Shown piece after piece: positions 1-10,265 of a DNA stretch of 64,000 bases (positions are counted from its first letter, which is position 1; each line of letters begins with the position of its first letter). The notes under the pieces were generated by a model. That model was not told the origin of the DNA. It did not search any database and saw nothing but the letters and a program-made list of their open reading frames with translations. Where the stretch lies: the NCBI GenBank assembly GCA_004835665.1, contig RBKR01000015.1, positions 62,001 to 126,000 on the forward strand, written 5' to 3'. Position numbers and translations under genes: made by a program. The DNA is from Phoma sp. XZ068 (taxonomy: Eukaryota; Ascomycota; Dothideomycetes; Pleosporales; Didymellaceae).

Positions 1-2
1 CT

Positions 3-1133
3 CTTACTAGGCGCACAGCGGTACCTATCGTAAACAGGGGCGTAAAAACCGGACAACCCCAGCGAGTCAAGACGAAAGTCCAGCAGATGGCTTCTCTTCT
101 ACCAGAAATCCCTAGGACCACGCTAACAGCCCCTCACTACTCAACTGGCTGCCGAACGGACCCAACGCTCGGCATAAACAAGAAGACTGCAGCCACGGCT
201 TTCAATGAATGGTGGGCCCAGCTCTCGCCACTAGATGTCACTATCTTCTCAGATGGCTCTGAACAGTACACAAAAGAAGGAGAAAAGCGGGTTACCTACG
301 GCTTTGCAGTCTATCAGAACAGAAAGCAACTGCAGACTGGACGCGGCTCACTCCACCCTACCTCGCACGTCTTTGACGCTGAGGCAGTAGGCGCGTGGAG
401 AGGCCTCCAGCACACTATAAGACAACCCGAGCTCCGCACCCACCGAATCTGGCTGTGCATAGACAGCACCTCAGTGATATGGTGCCTCAGGGGCGACGCA
501 CCCCCTACCTCGCAATGGGCCTTTCTTGAGTGCCACGGCGCCATGGATACACACGACGTCTCCATCAAATGGGCCCCTGGACACCTGGGCATTGAAGGGA
601 ACGAGGCAGCAGACAGACTAGCCAATCTGGAAGCCCAGCACCCATCACCCCCGACTGGAAAAGCCGCTCTGCCTACACTCTCGGGCATCAAGACAGTGGC
701 CCGCAAGACACTGCGCCGCACACAACGAACCTGGTGGTCTGACAAGAAGACCAAGCTCTCGAGATGGTACAAGAGCTGGGACTTGGACTATGCACCGCGC
801 AGAGGTCCTAAGGAGCTAGATCTACCAAGAGCCATCCTAGCGAAACTGCTTTCTATCCGGACTAGACATGGCGATTTCGCCTGGTACCACCGAAAGTACA
901 ACCATAAGGATGCAAACCTCACCTGCTCATGCAGACAGGACAAGACACCAGAGCACCTTGCGCTATGCCGCAAGACTCTAGGGACCTTTAGTAGATGGCC
1001 ACTACGACCACCTATACCACCATCTAGCCAGGCTGAGGGCCTAGCGTACACTGCAGCACTAGTCGGTGATCCAGAGGCCTTTGAAGCCTTTATTAAACTC
1101 ACACAGTACTACACTAGGATCTGCCCTCGCTAG
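3..1133 (+). CDS. LINE (Tad1/I-like) ORF2 C-terminus with RNase H, 5' end outside window
   Basis: The frame is open from base 3 to the stop at 1131-1133, so it is the 3' end of a longer gene that starts upstream; the ATG at 87 is internal. About 376 residues are visible. It carries an RNase H domain: an Asp in TIFSDGS, a Glu in FDAEAVGAW, an Asp in CIDSTSVIW and the C-terminal block KWAPGHLGIEGNEAADRLAN with its Asp. After it comes a Cys-Ser-Cys...His-x3-Cys cluster (TCSCRQDKTPEHLALC), the cysteine/histidine tail common after RNase H in fungal non-LTR retrotransposons. RNase H removes RNA from the RNA-DNA hybrid during target-primed reverse transcription. No stop or frameshift breaks this part and base use is not AT-skewed, so this copy has not been RIP-mutated here. 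The reverse transcriptase half is not in the window, so family assignment is by domain order only. Confidence 0.85.
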   Translation, partial: LTRRTAVPIVNRGVKTGQPQRVKTKVQQMASLLPEIPRTTLTAPHYSTGCRTDPTLGINKKTAATAFNEWWAQLSPLDVTIFSDGSEQYTKEGEKRVTYGFAVYQNRKQLQTGRGSLHPTSHVFDAEAVGAWRGLQHTIRQPELRTHRIWLCIDSTSVIWCLRGDAPPTSQWAFLECHGAMDTHDVSIKWAPGHLGIEGNEAADRLANLEAQHPSPPTGKAALPTLSGIKTVARKTLRRTQRTWWSDKKTKLSRWYKSWDLDYAPRRGPKELDLPRAILAKLLSIRTRHGDFAWYHRKYNHKDANLTCSCRQDKTPEHLALCRKTLGTFSRWPLRPPIPPSSQAEGLAYTAALVGDPEAFEAFIKLTQYYTRICPR

Positions 1134-1239
1134 CTCTTGCAGCCCTGCAACAGCAACAGGCAATGCAGCACCCAGCAGAACTAGGTCCAGCACCATAGCT
1201 GCAACACTCCCCACCCCTCTTCCCCTCTCTCTTCCCCCA

Positions 1240-1281
1240 CCCACCCACACACACACTCACACACACACACACACACACACA

Positions 1282-1332
<51 letters not shown>
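1240..1332. repeat. Compound (CA)n-(TC)n microsatellite
   Basis: An (AC)n tract of about 45 bp runs directly into a (TC)n tract of about 48 bp, preceded by a C/T-rich stretch from about 1207. It begins about 100 bp after the LINE stop codon and may be the simple-repeat tail of that element or a separate slippage tract. Confidence 0.95.
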
Positions 1333-1333
<1 letters not shown>

Positions 1334-1334
<1 letters not shown>

Positions 1335-2889
1335 CACATGGATGCCTCAAAATGCAAGGAAATCACCTAATGTACATACACCGCTCAGCCTCCCCAACTG
1401 GAAGGGGAGCTGTTGTTCTGAAATGGTAGCAATACCCGCGCAGGCAAGAAATGCTTTCTAAGGTAGTGTCAGCACAATAATTCCATAGCTTAGCACGTCG
1501 TATATGCCCTTCGGGAGGCGAGATGGTGGACCTAATCCCCATCAACTAGACGAAAAATGAATACCAACCAACCTACCAATGAGAGGTACCGCTCAGCCCA
1601 AGACTTTCTCAGATTCTGTGCAACGCCAATCTTACCACAAGCATCTGAGCAGCACTATATCTATTCCTTCATTCGATGTCTTATCCGTCACCTTATTACT
1701 GCAAATGACCACTCGTCTACCACACCATTACTTCCACCCCTGCACTGCACCTTTGCCGGTTCAGAGTCACCTCAATGGAGGTGTCTCAATCGACAATGTC
1801 CATTGTCAGCGTATTCGGAACTCCCTGAGGAGCATGCAAAGTTTCCAAGCGGGCTCCCTATGCTATACTGCCGTACGTTCGGTGCTATTACATGATTGGA
1901 GCAGTGCGCTCGTAAGTTTGGTCTTGATTACGTCTAGGGCCTGCACCGTGTGGTCTGCTCTGGCCTTGGCCTCCAGCGCTTGACTTGGGCGATATCCAGG
2001 GCGTCGCAGATAACGCTTATTCGGGCTTGCGTAGCATCTTCAGCACAGCCAGCCGCGACTAATGTCAATGAATACCAGTGCACTTAATGAGGTCCAGTAC
2101 GCTGTGAAGAGACATGCTAATATATGTAGAGTATCTGCATGGCGCTTGGCCGGGCCGTGTCGAATATCAACGCCACAGAGTCGCCATGTCGCTTTGGGAG
2201 CAGTTGAGGATATTGCTGGGTGTCGGGTAACCAGAATTGGTCCTTGACAAGGGTTTGCATGCGGTAAACTGCGTTATTTCAAATGGATAAAATTCTCACT
2301 GTTGTCGTGTTCAAGGCTGGCTGATTGCTTTCTTGCTTATTTCCTACCCGATTCTATCTGGCGGACGTGAATCCGCGCCGCCACTACAGGCTCAGGAGGA
2401 TCATGTGTTCACAGAATCATTTCTTGTCTGGCTAGTGTCTTTAACTACGTGCATCTGGCCTTCAAGATCGATGTTTTAACATGTATATCCGTTACCTGTG
2501 CTTACTTTTCGTGTGTGCAAGCTGTAATTGAAGGCTCGTTTGTATGACATAGTTTTGAGGCTTGTACAGGTACAGTCGCCTCTTACTTGCTGTCGTAATA
2601 CGTCAAGCATCCCTCGCGTTCAACTGTAGTGTGTACTTATTACTCTCCATGCCCCGAGTGTTCAGATTATGTTCCCTGGTTCCTGATGTTCTTCAACGTT
2701 TTGATGCCCTCCATCGATCCTATAGTTCAAGTAAAGGATCGTACTGTAAGATTACAGAAGGAGACTAGTAAACACGCTAACAAAAATTGTTTCGCAATGA
2801 GACCATGTTCTGCCTTCCTGCCTCAGACCAATGTTTCCCAACACCTAGGCGGCAATTCTGTGTGGGATGACCTTCCACACACACTCCAT
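1334..2889. other. Intergenic, no gene recognised
   Basis: Only short open frames with no recognisable domain or consistent coding signal. The first part may hold the LINE 3' untranslated region; I could not find its end. Confidence 0.5.
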
Positions 2890-3401
2890 GGCAGATAAAT
2901 ACTCCGAGCAATACTGAAATACGTGGTTACAATGCGGCGTGCCCTAGAACTCTACTTCCCTGACGTTCCAACCCATGGCCTGAGCCGTGTTGGCGTGTGA
3001 CATCGTCCATGGCAACAAGCATATCGGCCTTTGAAAACGCATAGCAGATCTTTGTGCAGTCATGATAGCGAGCATTAAGCAGCTTGCTTCTGTATATGGT
3101 CTCTAGCCTTAGCCATCCAATGAGCTGAGAGCCAAAGAGCACATTGACGAGAATCATGATAATGATGGCCTCACAGTTCGCCACAAGAGACCTTTGGGAA
3201 GTGAAGCATCAAGTGAAACGACTTGCGATAGATGCCACGCACAGGGCCACTGTCGCATAGAGTACCGTTAACAGGGGTGACATGGCTCTGCTGCTGCTGC
3301 AGCACGTTAAGCAGCCGCGTTGCCGAGTGGGTGCCACCATTCGAGAAGGTGTGAATTATAATGTGAGGCTTTAACCTGCAGCCGACCCTCGGCGACGCCA
3401 A
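2890..3401 (-). pseudogene. DUF829/TMEM53-like protein, decayed
   Basis: Read on the minus strand, three frames in succession give pieces of one DUF829 (TMEM53) protein. About 3401-3180 gives KPHIIIHTFSNGGTHSATRL, then about 3184-3000 gives IGWLRLETIYRSKLL, and about 3000-2900 gives NTAQAMGWNVREVEF followed by TAG and then GTPHCNH. Two frame changes (near 3180 and near 3000) and an in-frame stop break it. The order matches the family: serine-hydrolase-like HTFSNGG segment, the helix before the ETxYRSKL region, and a C-terminal His region. No full N-terminus was seen. The family is a poorly characterised alpha/beta-hydrolase-fold group in fungi. The call rests on my recall of the family pattern, so it is probable rather than certain. 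Confidence 0.6.
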
Positions 3402-6227
3402 AGACTCCGAGCACCACTTCCGCCGCCGCTCGGATTGTTAACCAAGATCGAACGGATGGGCTGGCGATCTCTAAACCCTCGATTCAAGATGCAGTATCTT
3501 TGCTTGCGGTGCAATCTGGCGGTATCCGGGTGCATACTTCGCTATGTGCTTTTTACCCACGCCAAACCACGTGCAGACAATGATGAGCTCGCCAGTTACG
3601 GCGCCCTGGAGATCGAAGAGCGATATATGAGGTCACAGCCTGGTGAAGACTGGATTGGCAGTCATGTTGGCGGGCTCTATTCGGCGTAACATGGAGTGAA
3701 AGGTCAGACTGACTTAAAAAGAACCTGCACTCGCAATGTCTACTATTCTGGTTGCTTGATATAATTCCGGTCGCTGCCTAATGACCTAAGCTCCCTTCGT
3801 GCCCGCACCTACATCACTCCCTAGTGGGAAATTGAAACCCTAAGCTTTGATAACCATCATGACAAAAGTGAACAGAATATCCAGGTAGCAGTGAACTACT
3901 TCTTTCGCTAAGTGATGAGAAATTGAAAAAGCTCTGCGCCTCAGACTAAGAAAATGCAATGGCTCCAAAGTTGAAATTGACCGTCTCAGGCAGGGACAGG
4001 CACAGCGGACATCTGCTTCACGAACCAATAAGTTTGGGACACCATAGGGAATTTTAAGAGTCAGCAAATTACAACGAGCATGAATATTATGCATGCAGAT
4101 AGCAGTCTATAGGAAAAATTAAGAGGAAGGACTCACCGAAGTTTACGGTAGGCTCATACGAGGACTTCACACACTAGATTATACCAATGGTAACTTTGGG
4201 GAAATGCATGCTGTCTTAGTCGCACAAATGTTGCCAACTGCGTAGGTACGTGGCCGAGATTTGGTAAGTGAAAGCAGCAATTTGATGTTCACGGTTGCGG
4301 GAGGTTGCCAGTCCCGATTACTTATACTTGCTCCAAATTGTACGTACCATCTCCTTAAGTCCGAGCATCCAAGAAGAGGACCTGGAAAGGTCGAAGCGGT
4401 ATTATGAGGCATTACTTGCTGATCACTGTCTTGGAATTTTACGCAGTTTTGCGCGTTGAATATGCACTTGAAAGTACCATTGGCTTGAGAATGCCGGCCT
4501 GAGGAGTATGAGAGTTTTGATCGAGGTGGACATGACTGCGCTGTCAAGGATCTCATATGAGCTATTTCTCCTCAGTACTTCAAATTCTGTTTGGTCACGT
4601 ATCTGTTTTTCTTGTTCTACGACCTCCTAGTGATTGAATCTTTCAGCGCAAGTGCTTGGTTCTGCTTTCCTAGGACCATGTACACTCCTGCTGGTCATAC
4701 CACCTGAAACTTCTATAATCACGTGCAGATATTGACTTTTACTGGCCTGTCTGTAAGCTATCAACTGGTAATAAGGTCCAATGTAGCTCTGGTGATGCAA
4801 ATATTCTCAGCCATAGAAGCTATCATGGCTTGTTTTCCCCGGCTAGATGCTTCACAGCACCCTCGGCTGGGCCTTTCTCCTTTGAATGGGGGCTCCACAC
4901 GCTGCGCGGTAATCAATGTACGGCTACAATCGTTTTACGGGAGCAATCTTGCCAAAGACCACATCTATGGTCTGCTCCAAGCTAAGCAGCACTCCAAGGT
5001 GCTAGGCATGACTATGAAACACCTCAAAACACCTGGAGAGACGCCAAAAGATGATCCGACTGCTTTCTCTGGTCGCATCATCATGCAACGGCTTCTTGGA
5101 TAATCATATACCTACTCAACAACATCACTGCAACTGCTTCCAGTTCTTGTAGGAAGCAATCAGTCGGTTCTCTAAGCATTAGCTAAGTACCCATCCAAAC
5201 CCTTTGTCAACGCTGTTTTGACCAATAAATAGATCAGACTATCAAACATCCGATAAAGGGGATTCCACGCTACCAAGATACTCCGTCTTTGGTGCTAACA
5301 TGCAGTTTTAAAAAGTTATGACAACCGGTTTGTTCAAAGTTGCAAAGTGGCGGATATTCCATACGTATACCACAGATGCCTGTATTACCTAAATATTGTC
5401 AGTATATTTAGGAGGGTTTAGTTATGGCCGTTACAAACAGGACAGGATGCGTCGCCGATTGCAATGTGATGACGGGTGCGATACGAAGCGACGCAAATTT
5501 GGTTGCCAGCCGTGGTAAACATATACCCGCTCATTCCAGATCAAACAGACAGAAAAGCGAGAAAGGCACAGCCGCTACATGAGTCGTGGAGCAATTCACG
5601 TGGTGCAGATCCACGTCGCTGTATGGATGGAAAGCCAGGAGGCGGCAGATTAATTCGATCGAATCTATTGATAAAACGAGTGGATCTTGAAGTAGATCAG
5701 ATAAGAGGGGAAAGCTTGTGGGGCGGATTCCAAACAGGTCGGGATCCTCTTAGCCTTGACGAACAGCTTGGCGCAGACTTGGCTCGTAGCGCTGAGGCTT
5801 ACTTCCCTCCAAGCAACGAGAAGCTTCCGAGGCTTCTCCCAGAATGGAGTCATGTACATTTGAGCGCCAATGGATAAGTGAGAAGCGTCTTGGCACTTCC
5901 AATGAGGTCGGAGTTTCGACGCAACAGGTCCACGTCCTCATTCTCTCGCTCAGGAAATGGCACCTGTGATAACAAAGACAGGTGCTTGCGAAAGCGAAAG
6001 CGAATCAGACAGACGAAGAGCTGATAGCACAGACACTAGGCAGGTCAGTGGATTCGTCACAACGTGGCTGAGAGTCACGCTAAACGATGTTCAGGTTTGA
6101 TGAGGGGTACAGTAGCGGCTGAAGTGGCCAACCAGAAAGGGTGTTTTGCATCCGTCGTGTTGTTTATAATGTGGTATTGAGTCTGTTGTTGTGAAATCAT
6201 CTCTTCCTGCTCGGAGTGACAGACACC
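3402..6227. other. Intergenic, no gene recognised
   Basis: About 2.8 kb with scattered open frames up to about 130 codons, none with a recognised motif or plausible intron chain. A frame at 5476-5877 is open on the plus strand, but nothing supports it as coding. Confidence 0.45.
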
Positions 6228-7435
6228 ATGAGTTTAATGCTGCAACTCCGTCCCATGATCGGCCGCACCTCAATTTCCTACTTTCTCGATTGGCTTATCA
6301 TTATCGTCTTCTTGGGCATCGCCGGCGCTTTTAGCTTTCTCGACCCAGTCAAGCGTGACTTCTCCCTCACGGACAGCGCTATATCTTTTCCGTATCGTAA
6401 AGATACAATCTCGATAACTGAAGTGCTTCTCGCTGCCATCGTTGCACCGGCTGCAATCATCGCACTGACGTGCCTGGTCTTCGTTCGCTTGCCGACTGGG
6501 CTTACGCTCGAGCCCCGTCCCTCACTATGGAGGCGGAAACTGTGGGAGCTTCATGCGGCATGGCTGGGTCTCGCTTTGTCAATCACTCTCTCTCTTTTCC
6601 TCACTCAAACGATGAAGAACATGTTTGGCAAGCACCGCCCGGATTTCCTTGCGCGATGCAATCCTGACATCGCAAACGCAAACAAATACCTTGTTGGAGG
6701 CTACACAAGCGAAACTCTCGAGGGCACGTCTCAGCTTGTACGGTGGGATATATGCATCAGCAAGGACGGGAGCGGAGTGGGGAAGTCCGAGTTTATGGAC
6801 GGGTTCAGAAGTTTCCCAAGCGGGCATTGCACTGGTATGTATTATTATTGTGTGCAAAGATGGCTTATTTGATTGCTGACTCTACTTCATCAGTGGCCTT
6901 TGCAGGTTTGACCTACCTCAGCCTCTTCCTTGCTACGAAGCTTTCCGCAACGATACCATTCCTCCCGCCTCCATCTTCAGATTCCGCCCGTCGTCAAGAA
7001 GCCTCCATGGACGAGAGAACGGCAGCAGCAGCCCCACCTTTGTATCTTCTCGTCGTTACTCTCATCCCTATGGCTGCAGCTATATACATTGCTTCAACGC
7101 GTTTCACGGACTATAAGCATGCAGGCTTTGATGTTTTGTTTGGCTCCGTAGAAGGGCTGCTCGCTGCATGGTTTGCGTTCCGATTTTACCATCTTCCAGT
7201 CCGTCGCGGTGCTGGGTGGGCGTGGGGGCCTAGGCACCGAAGTGCGGCATTTGGGATCGGAACGGGGGTTGGGAGCTACGGCGTTCACGCTCACGCAAAG
7301 AAGGGGTTGCATAGTCAAAGGCTAGATGTTGAGCAGGGCACTTTACACGCAACGCCTGCCGACGTCGAGCTGCGTGACCTGGGGTCTACAGGAACTACTG
7401 GAGGTAGCTATGAGAGTCAGCGGGCTCTAGTGTAG
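6228..7435 (+). CDS. PAP2-family lipid phosphate phosphatase (DPP1/LPP1-like)
   Basis: Two exons, 6228-6834 and 6894-7435, give 382 aa. The intron (59 nt) has GTATGT, a TGCTGAC branch site and CAG. The open frame continues upstream to a GTG, but the first ATG is at 6228. The three PAP2 phosphatase motifs are all present: K130-x6-R137-P138 (KNMFGKHRP), PSGH at 197-200, and R272-x5-H278-x3-D282 (STRFTDYKHAGFD). The nucleophile is His278 and the acid is His200 by family analogy. The splice joins the PSGH motif to the following helix, which supports the intron. Hydrophobic segments at about 20-38, 64-86, 110-126, 203-225 and 252-270 make it an integral membrane protein. Family members dephosphorylate phosphatidic acid, lysophosphatidate or diacylglycerol pyrophosphate. 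The C-terminal 90 residues are hydrophilic and divergent. Confidence 0.93.
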
Positions 7436-7764
7436 AGATTGACAACTATATCAATTGGAACCTAGAAGGACTACTCTCAATATAAGTTTCTATAGTATGC
7501 TCAACTTGGTCCTGTAAGGACCAGAACATCATCCACTCTGAAAGTGCAGCATTTGAGAGACATGGTGATCGCGTATAGCGAGCCTGGCGCCAATCTGCAG
7601 CGATTCTGGTCTATCCCAAATCTGCAGAAGCTCAAGGACCTGAGCCAAAGGAGGAGAAAGCATGAATTGGATGAGTCTTTCTTCGAGCAGAAGACTGCCT
7701 GTCTATAGGCAAGTGTGAAAAAAAGAGACAAAGGAGCTTGCTAATTGTCTAGACACAAGCAAGA
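7436..7764. other. Intergenic with unassigned coding-like stretch
   Basis: Plus strand about 7540-7710 reads as an uninterrupted hydrophilic peptide containing LQRFWSIPNLQKLKDL before a stop. It has no start and no recognised family. It may be another relic of the adjoining secondary-metabolism debris. Confidence 0.35.
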
Positions 7765-7985
7765 CTATACAAAAACAATCTGTTTGTACATGAGATGGAA
7801 GCTGCGTGAAGCCAACAGAAGCCCAGGAATGCTATCACGGTGAACCACGTCCGCGAGTAGTCCATTCAAGTCCTCCATATCTTCAGGAGTCTGGCTTGCT
7901 CCTTGACCATGGTACGGCACCATCGCATGCGCGGCGTCTCCGATCAGCACGGTTCGGTCCTTAATGTACGTGGGTACCTAGGTAG
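7765..7985 (-). pseudogene. FAD-dependent monooxygenase fragment (salicylate hydroxylase-like)
   Basis: The minus strand encodes KDRTVLIGDAAHAMVPYHGQ followed by GASQTPEDMEDLNGLL and about 25 more residues to a stop at 7765. This is the second FAD-binding (GD) motif of class A flavoprotein monooxygenases, where the Asp contacts the FAD ribityl chain. Only this C-terminal third is recognisable. The region upstream on the same strand turns into antisense of a polyketide synthase relic, so the N-terminal Rossmann GxGxxG part is missing. Such enzymes are frequent tailoring enzymes in polyketide clusters, which fits the neighbour. It is a truncated fragment, not a working gene. Confidence 0.75.
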
Positions 7986-8114
7986 CGACTCCTGGTCGCG
8001 AACCTGGAATAGTTGCACTTGTGGAGTGCAACTGCATGTGCAAAAACTTATGTCAGCAAAGCTTAACCGAATTTACAAAGAAAACGAAGTGTATTTCACT
8101 CACCTGAATACGCG

Positions 8115-8952
8115 TTGTAGCCACGCAGGCTGCGTATACAGCCGCCCGACGACTTCCAAGATATGTTTGCACGCCATCGCCGGGCACCTGGTTTACCAGC
8201 ATCAACCGTCTTGTTTAGTCTTATCCGTGAGGTTGGCAAGATAGAATCAGACTCTGGCACTATAGACACTTTTGAGCGCAATAGAACGCTGATCCTGAGC
8301 GAGAAGCAATTTCTTGCTTACCTCGAACCAGCATTTCTGCCTCGATCACTGGAGGTAGGAGCAGGTACCGATCCTCTCTCAGTTGCCAATCTGACCACCT
8401 CCTTGACCCAGCAGGCATGCTGGCCAGATTACGCGATGGGGTCGACCATGGACCAATACCTCGCTGGTACAGTGACGGTCGCGTTTCAATCATCATGCGA
8501 GCATTCGCAGACGCACAGCAGCACGATTCAGATCACGGCGCTCCTGATGCGGCGAGCGCTGGCAAGTCGAGTACAGTGCTTATTAGACAGGGTTTCAAGG
8601 CAGGTATTTTGGCTGGCCGTGCTGAACGGTCCACTACTGTACTACTTGTCGAAAGCGCCATTTCTGCGACGGTAGCAGACATGTTGTTCATCGATCCGGA
8701 GGATGTAGACCTAGCTAAATCAGTCGCCGCCTACGGGGTCGACAGCTTGGTACGTAGACTACCATCTTCCATTCAGAAAGACTTGGCTAACCTTCTCGCT
8801 AGATTTCAGCAGAGCTACGTAATTGGTTTCTCGACGCCCTCCAAACCAACATGAGTATGCTGAAGCTGTTAGACCAGAGCGTGAGTATAGGCGCTCTAGC
8901 AAAGAACATCGTGGATACCGCATTAGCCAAAGCGACATTTGGGTCGAACTAG
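8115..8952 (+). pseudogene. Highly reducing polyketide synthase 3' remnant (KR end and ACP)
   Basis: Three blocks in order match the C-terminus of a fungal highly reducing type I polyketide synthase. About 8126-8400 gives QAAYTAA, then FQDMFARHRRAPGLPAST and LSEKQFLAYLEPAF, the end of the ketoreductase. After a one-base frameshift near 8400, about 8411-8749 gives ARLRDGVDHGPIPRWYSDGR, a linker and the acyl carrier domain, with the phosphopantetheine serine in GVDSL. An intron at 8750-8802 (GTACGT, GGCTAAC branch, TAG) joins it to ISAELRNWFLDALQTN and the terminator at 8950-8952. Another frame change lies near 8147. KS, AT, DH and ER domains are absent upstream. It is therefore a frameshifted, 5'-truncated relic. 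The surviving intron and natural stop show that it was once a complete gene end. Confidence 0.85.
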
Positions 8953-9478
8953 GTGGTGGAATTCTTTCAATCTATGGAGATGGTGGCTGTTTCTTCTCGT
9001 TTGTGATGTGTAATTTACGCAACCCAATATAACGAAGGCTTCTGAGTGCGTTGGGAGCTCTCTTGTTCTTTTATCAATGTTAGAACGAGTAGGGTATACG
9101 AAGCAATAGTAATAGCTTCGTTTGATCTTGAACCGTTAACTCTTAGGCCAGAGGATGTGTTGGGTTTGTGCCAATCTGACGAGCATCCCATCCCCGTCTT
9201 CGCTCAAGTTCTGTTCGGCGTTCCTGAACCTTCTGCCCTCCTGAGCCCTTCACCGTCCAAGGATTGAACTACCAACCTAAGGATGCTTTGGCAGTGTCAT
9301 TTTGCAATTATATTCTGCGGTTATGTCTACTTATGCCCATTCCGCTTTTGTAGAATGGAAGTATAAGTTCCGTTACTAACTGCCAATTGTCTCAGACGTT
9401 GTTTCTCAAAATTTAGCAGATGTTCCGAATGCAACATGTCCTATCCGCAATGCGTCTATGCCGATTCTCGGGCATGGC
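8953..9478. other. Intergenic, no gene recognised
   Basis: About 525 bp between the polyketide synthase relic stop and the stop of the minus-strand UCH gene. No domain, RNA gene or obvious repeat is seen. Confidence 0.5.
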
Positions 9479-10265
9479 CTATTGCCTGCTAGCCAAAGCG
9501 ATGCAGCTAAAACGAAGGCTCTCTCCTCCCTCATCCGTATTCAACTCTATGATCTTCTTGATGCCCAAGTCAAGCGCTTGAGGGCTGAGAACGTCCTCAT
9601 CGTCAGCAAGACTTCCTCTTTCCAAAGGACCCTTCCTGGATCCTTCTAGCTCCCAGAGCTTACCACCACATTTGACAAAACTTACAAAATGCCCGCCATC
9701 ACGCTCACTCATCGGGTTCGCATAGCTGTCGCCAGCCTGCTCGACTGACTTGTGAGCAATTTCGAATGGCTCGCAGTTGTACAGCATTTCGGCGCGTTTG
9801 GTCATATCTAGAGGGATGGCGAGGCTCCTGATTGCCGCGAGATCGGAATCACGTTGAATGAAGTCGACAGCAGGACCGTTTATTAGGCTATGGAGCAGGC
9901 CTATTGAGCCACAGGCATGGCCAATGGTTTGCTTGAACCAGATGACCGGCTCGTCAGGGCCAGAACCAGTGTAGGGTTCTTTGTTAGCGTCTTCGACCTT
10001 GCGACTTTGGTCCCAAGCCGCTGTAAGTGGAATGATTACCAGCAGAGCCAGCGCAGGTCGAGGGATATGCGCGAGTAGTTCGGGTTCATCTAGGGAATAT
10101 ACGTCGTAGAATTCGAGCTCGGGCGAGAGACCCAATTTCCTTGCCAATTCGTTCATTACATCAGGGTTGTTCTCTAGCGTTTTCAATAAGTCTCTGCTAA
10201 GAAAAACAAGTGGTTCATGAGGTTTTAGGTTCCTCACCAAGCATTGCCCAGGTCTTCATTTCCAT
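9479..10265 (-). CDS. Ubiquitin C-terminal hydrolase, UCH family (peptidase C12)
   Basis: Two exons on the minus strand: 10265-10238 (MEMKTWAM then a split Glu codon) and 10173-9479, giving 240 aa. The 64-nt intron (GTGAGG...GCTAG) restores the family start LENNPDVMNELARKLGL; without it the frame has only a TTG start. Motifs: Q91-T-I-G-H-A-C97 with oxyanion Gln and nucleophile Cys, and H171 in GHFVSFV. The third triad position, Asp in the usual LYELDG loop, reads LWELEG (E186, codon GAA), so the triad would be Cys-His-Glu unless this is a sequence error. UCH enzymes remove small adducts or short tails from ubiquitin in cytosol or nucleus. Length is normal for the UCH-L3/Yuh1 group. Exon 1 is inferred from splice signals and is less certain than exon 2. 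Confidence 0.87.

Noticed and set aside
1114..1461. Open frames of Ser-Leu, Arg-Glu or His-Thr runs
   Set aside because: They are translations of the CA/TC microsatellite in every frame.
5476..5877. A 133-codon plus-strand frame
   Set aside because: No family, no conserved motif, and competing frames on the other strand of equal quality.
8096..8281. Minus-strand frame considered as the N-terminal part of the FAD monooxygenase
   Set aside because: The sequence is the antisense of the PKS ketoreductase end, and no FAD-binding motif is visible in it.
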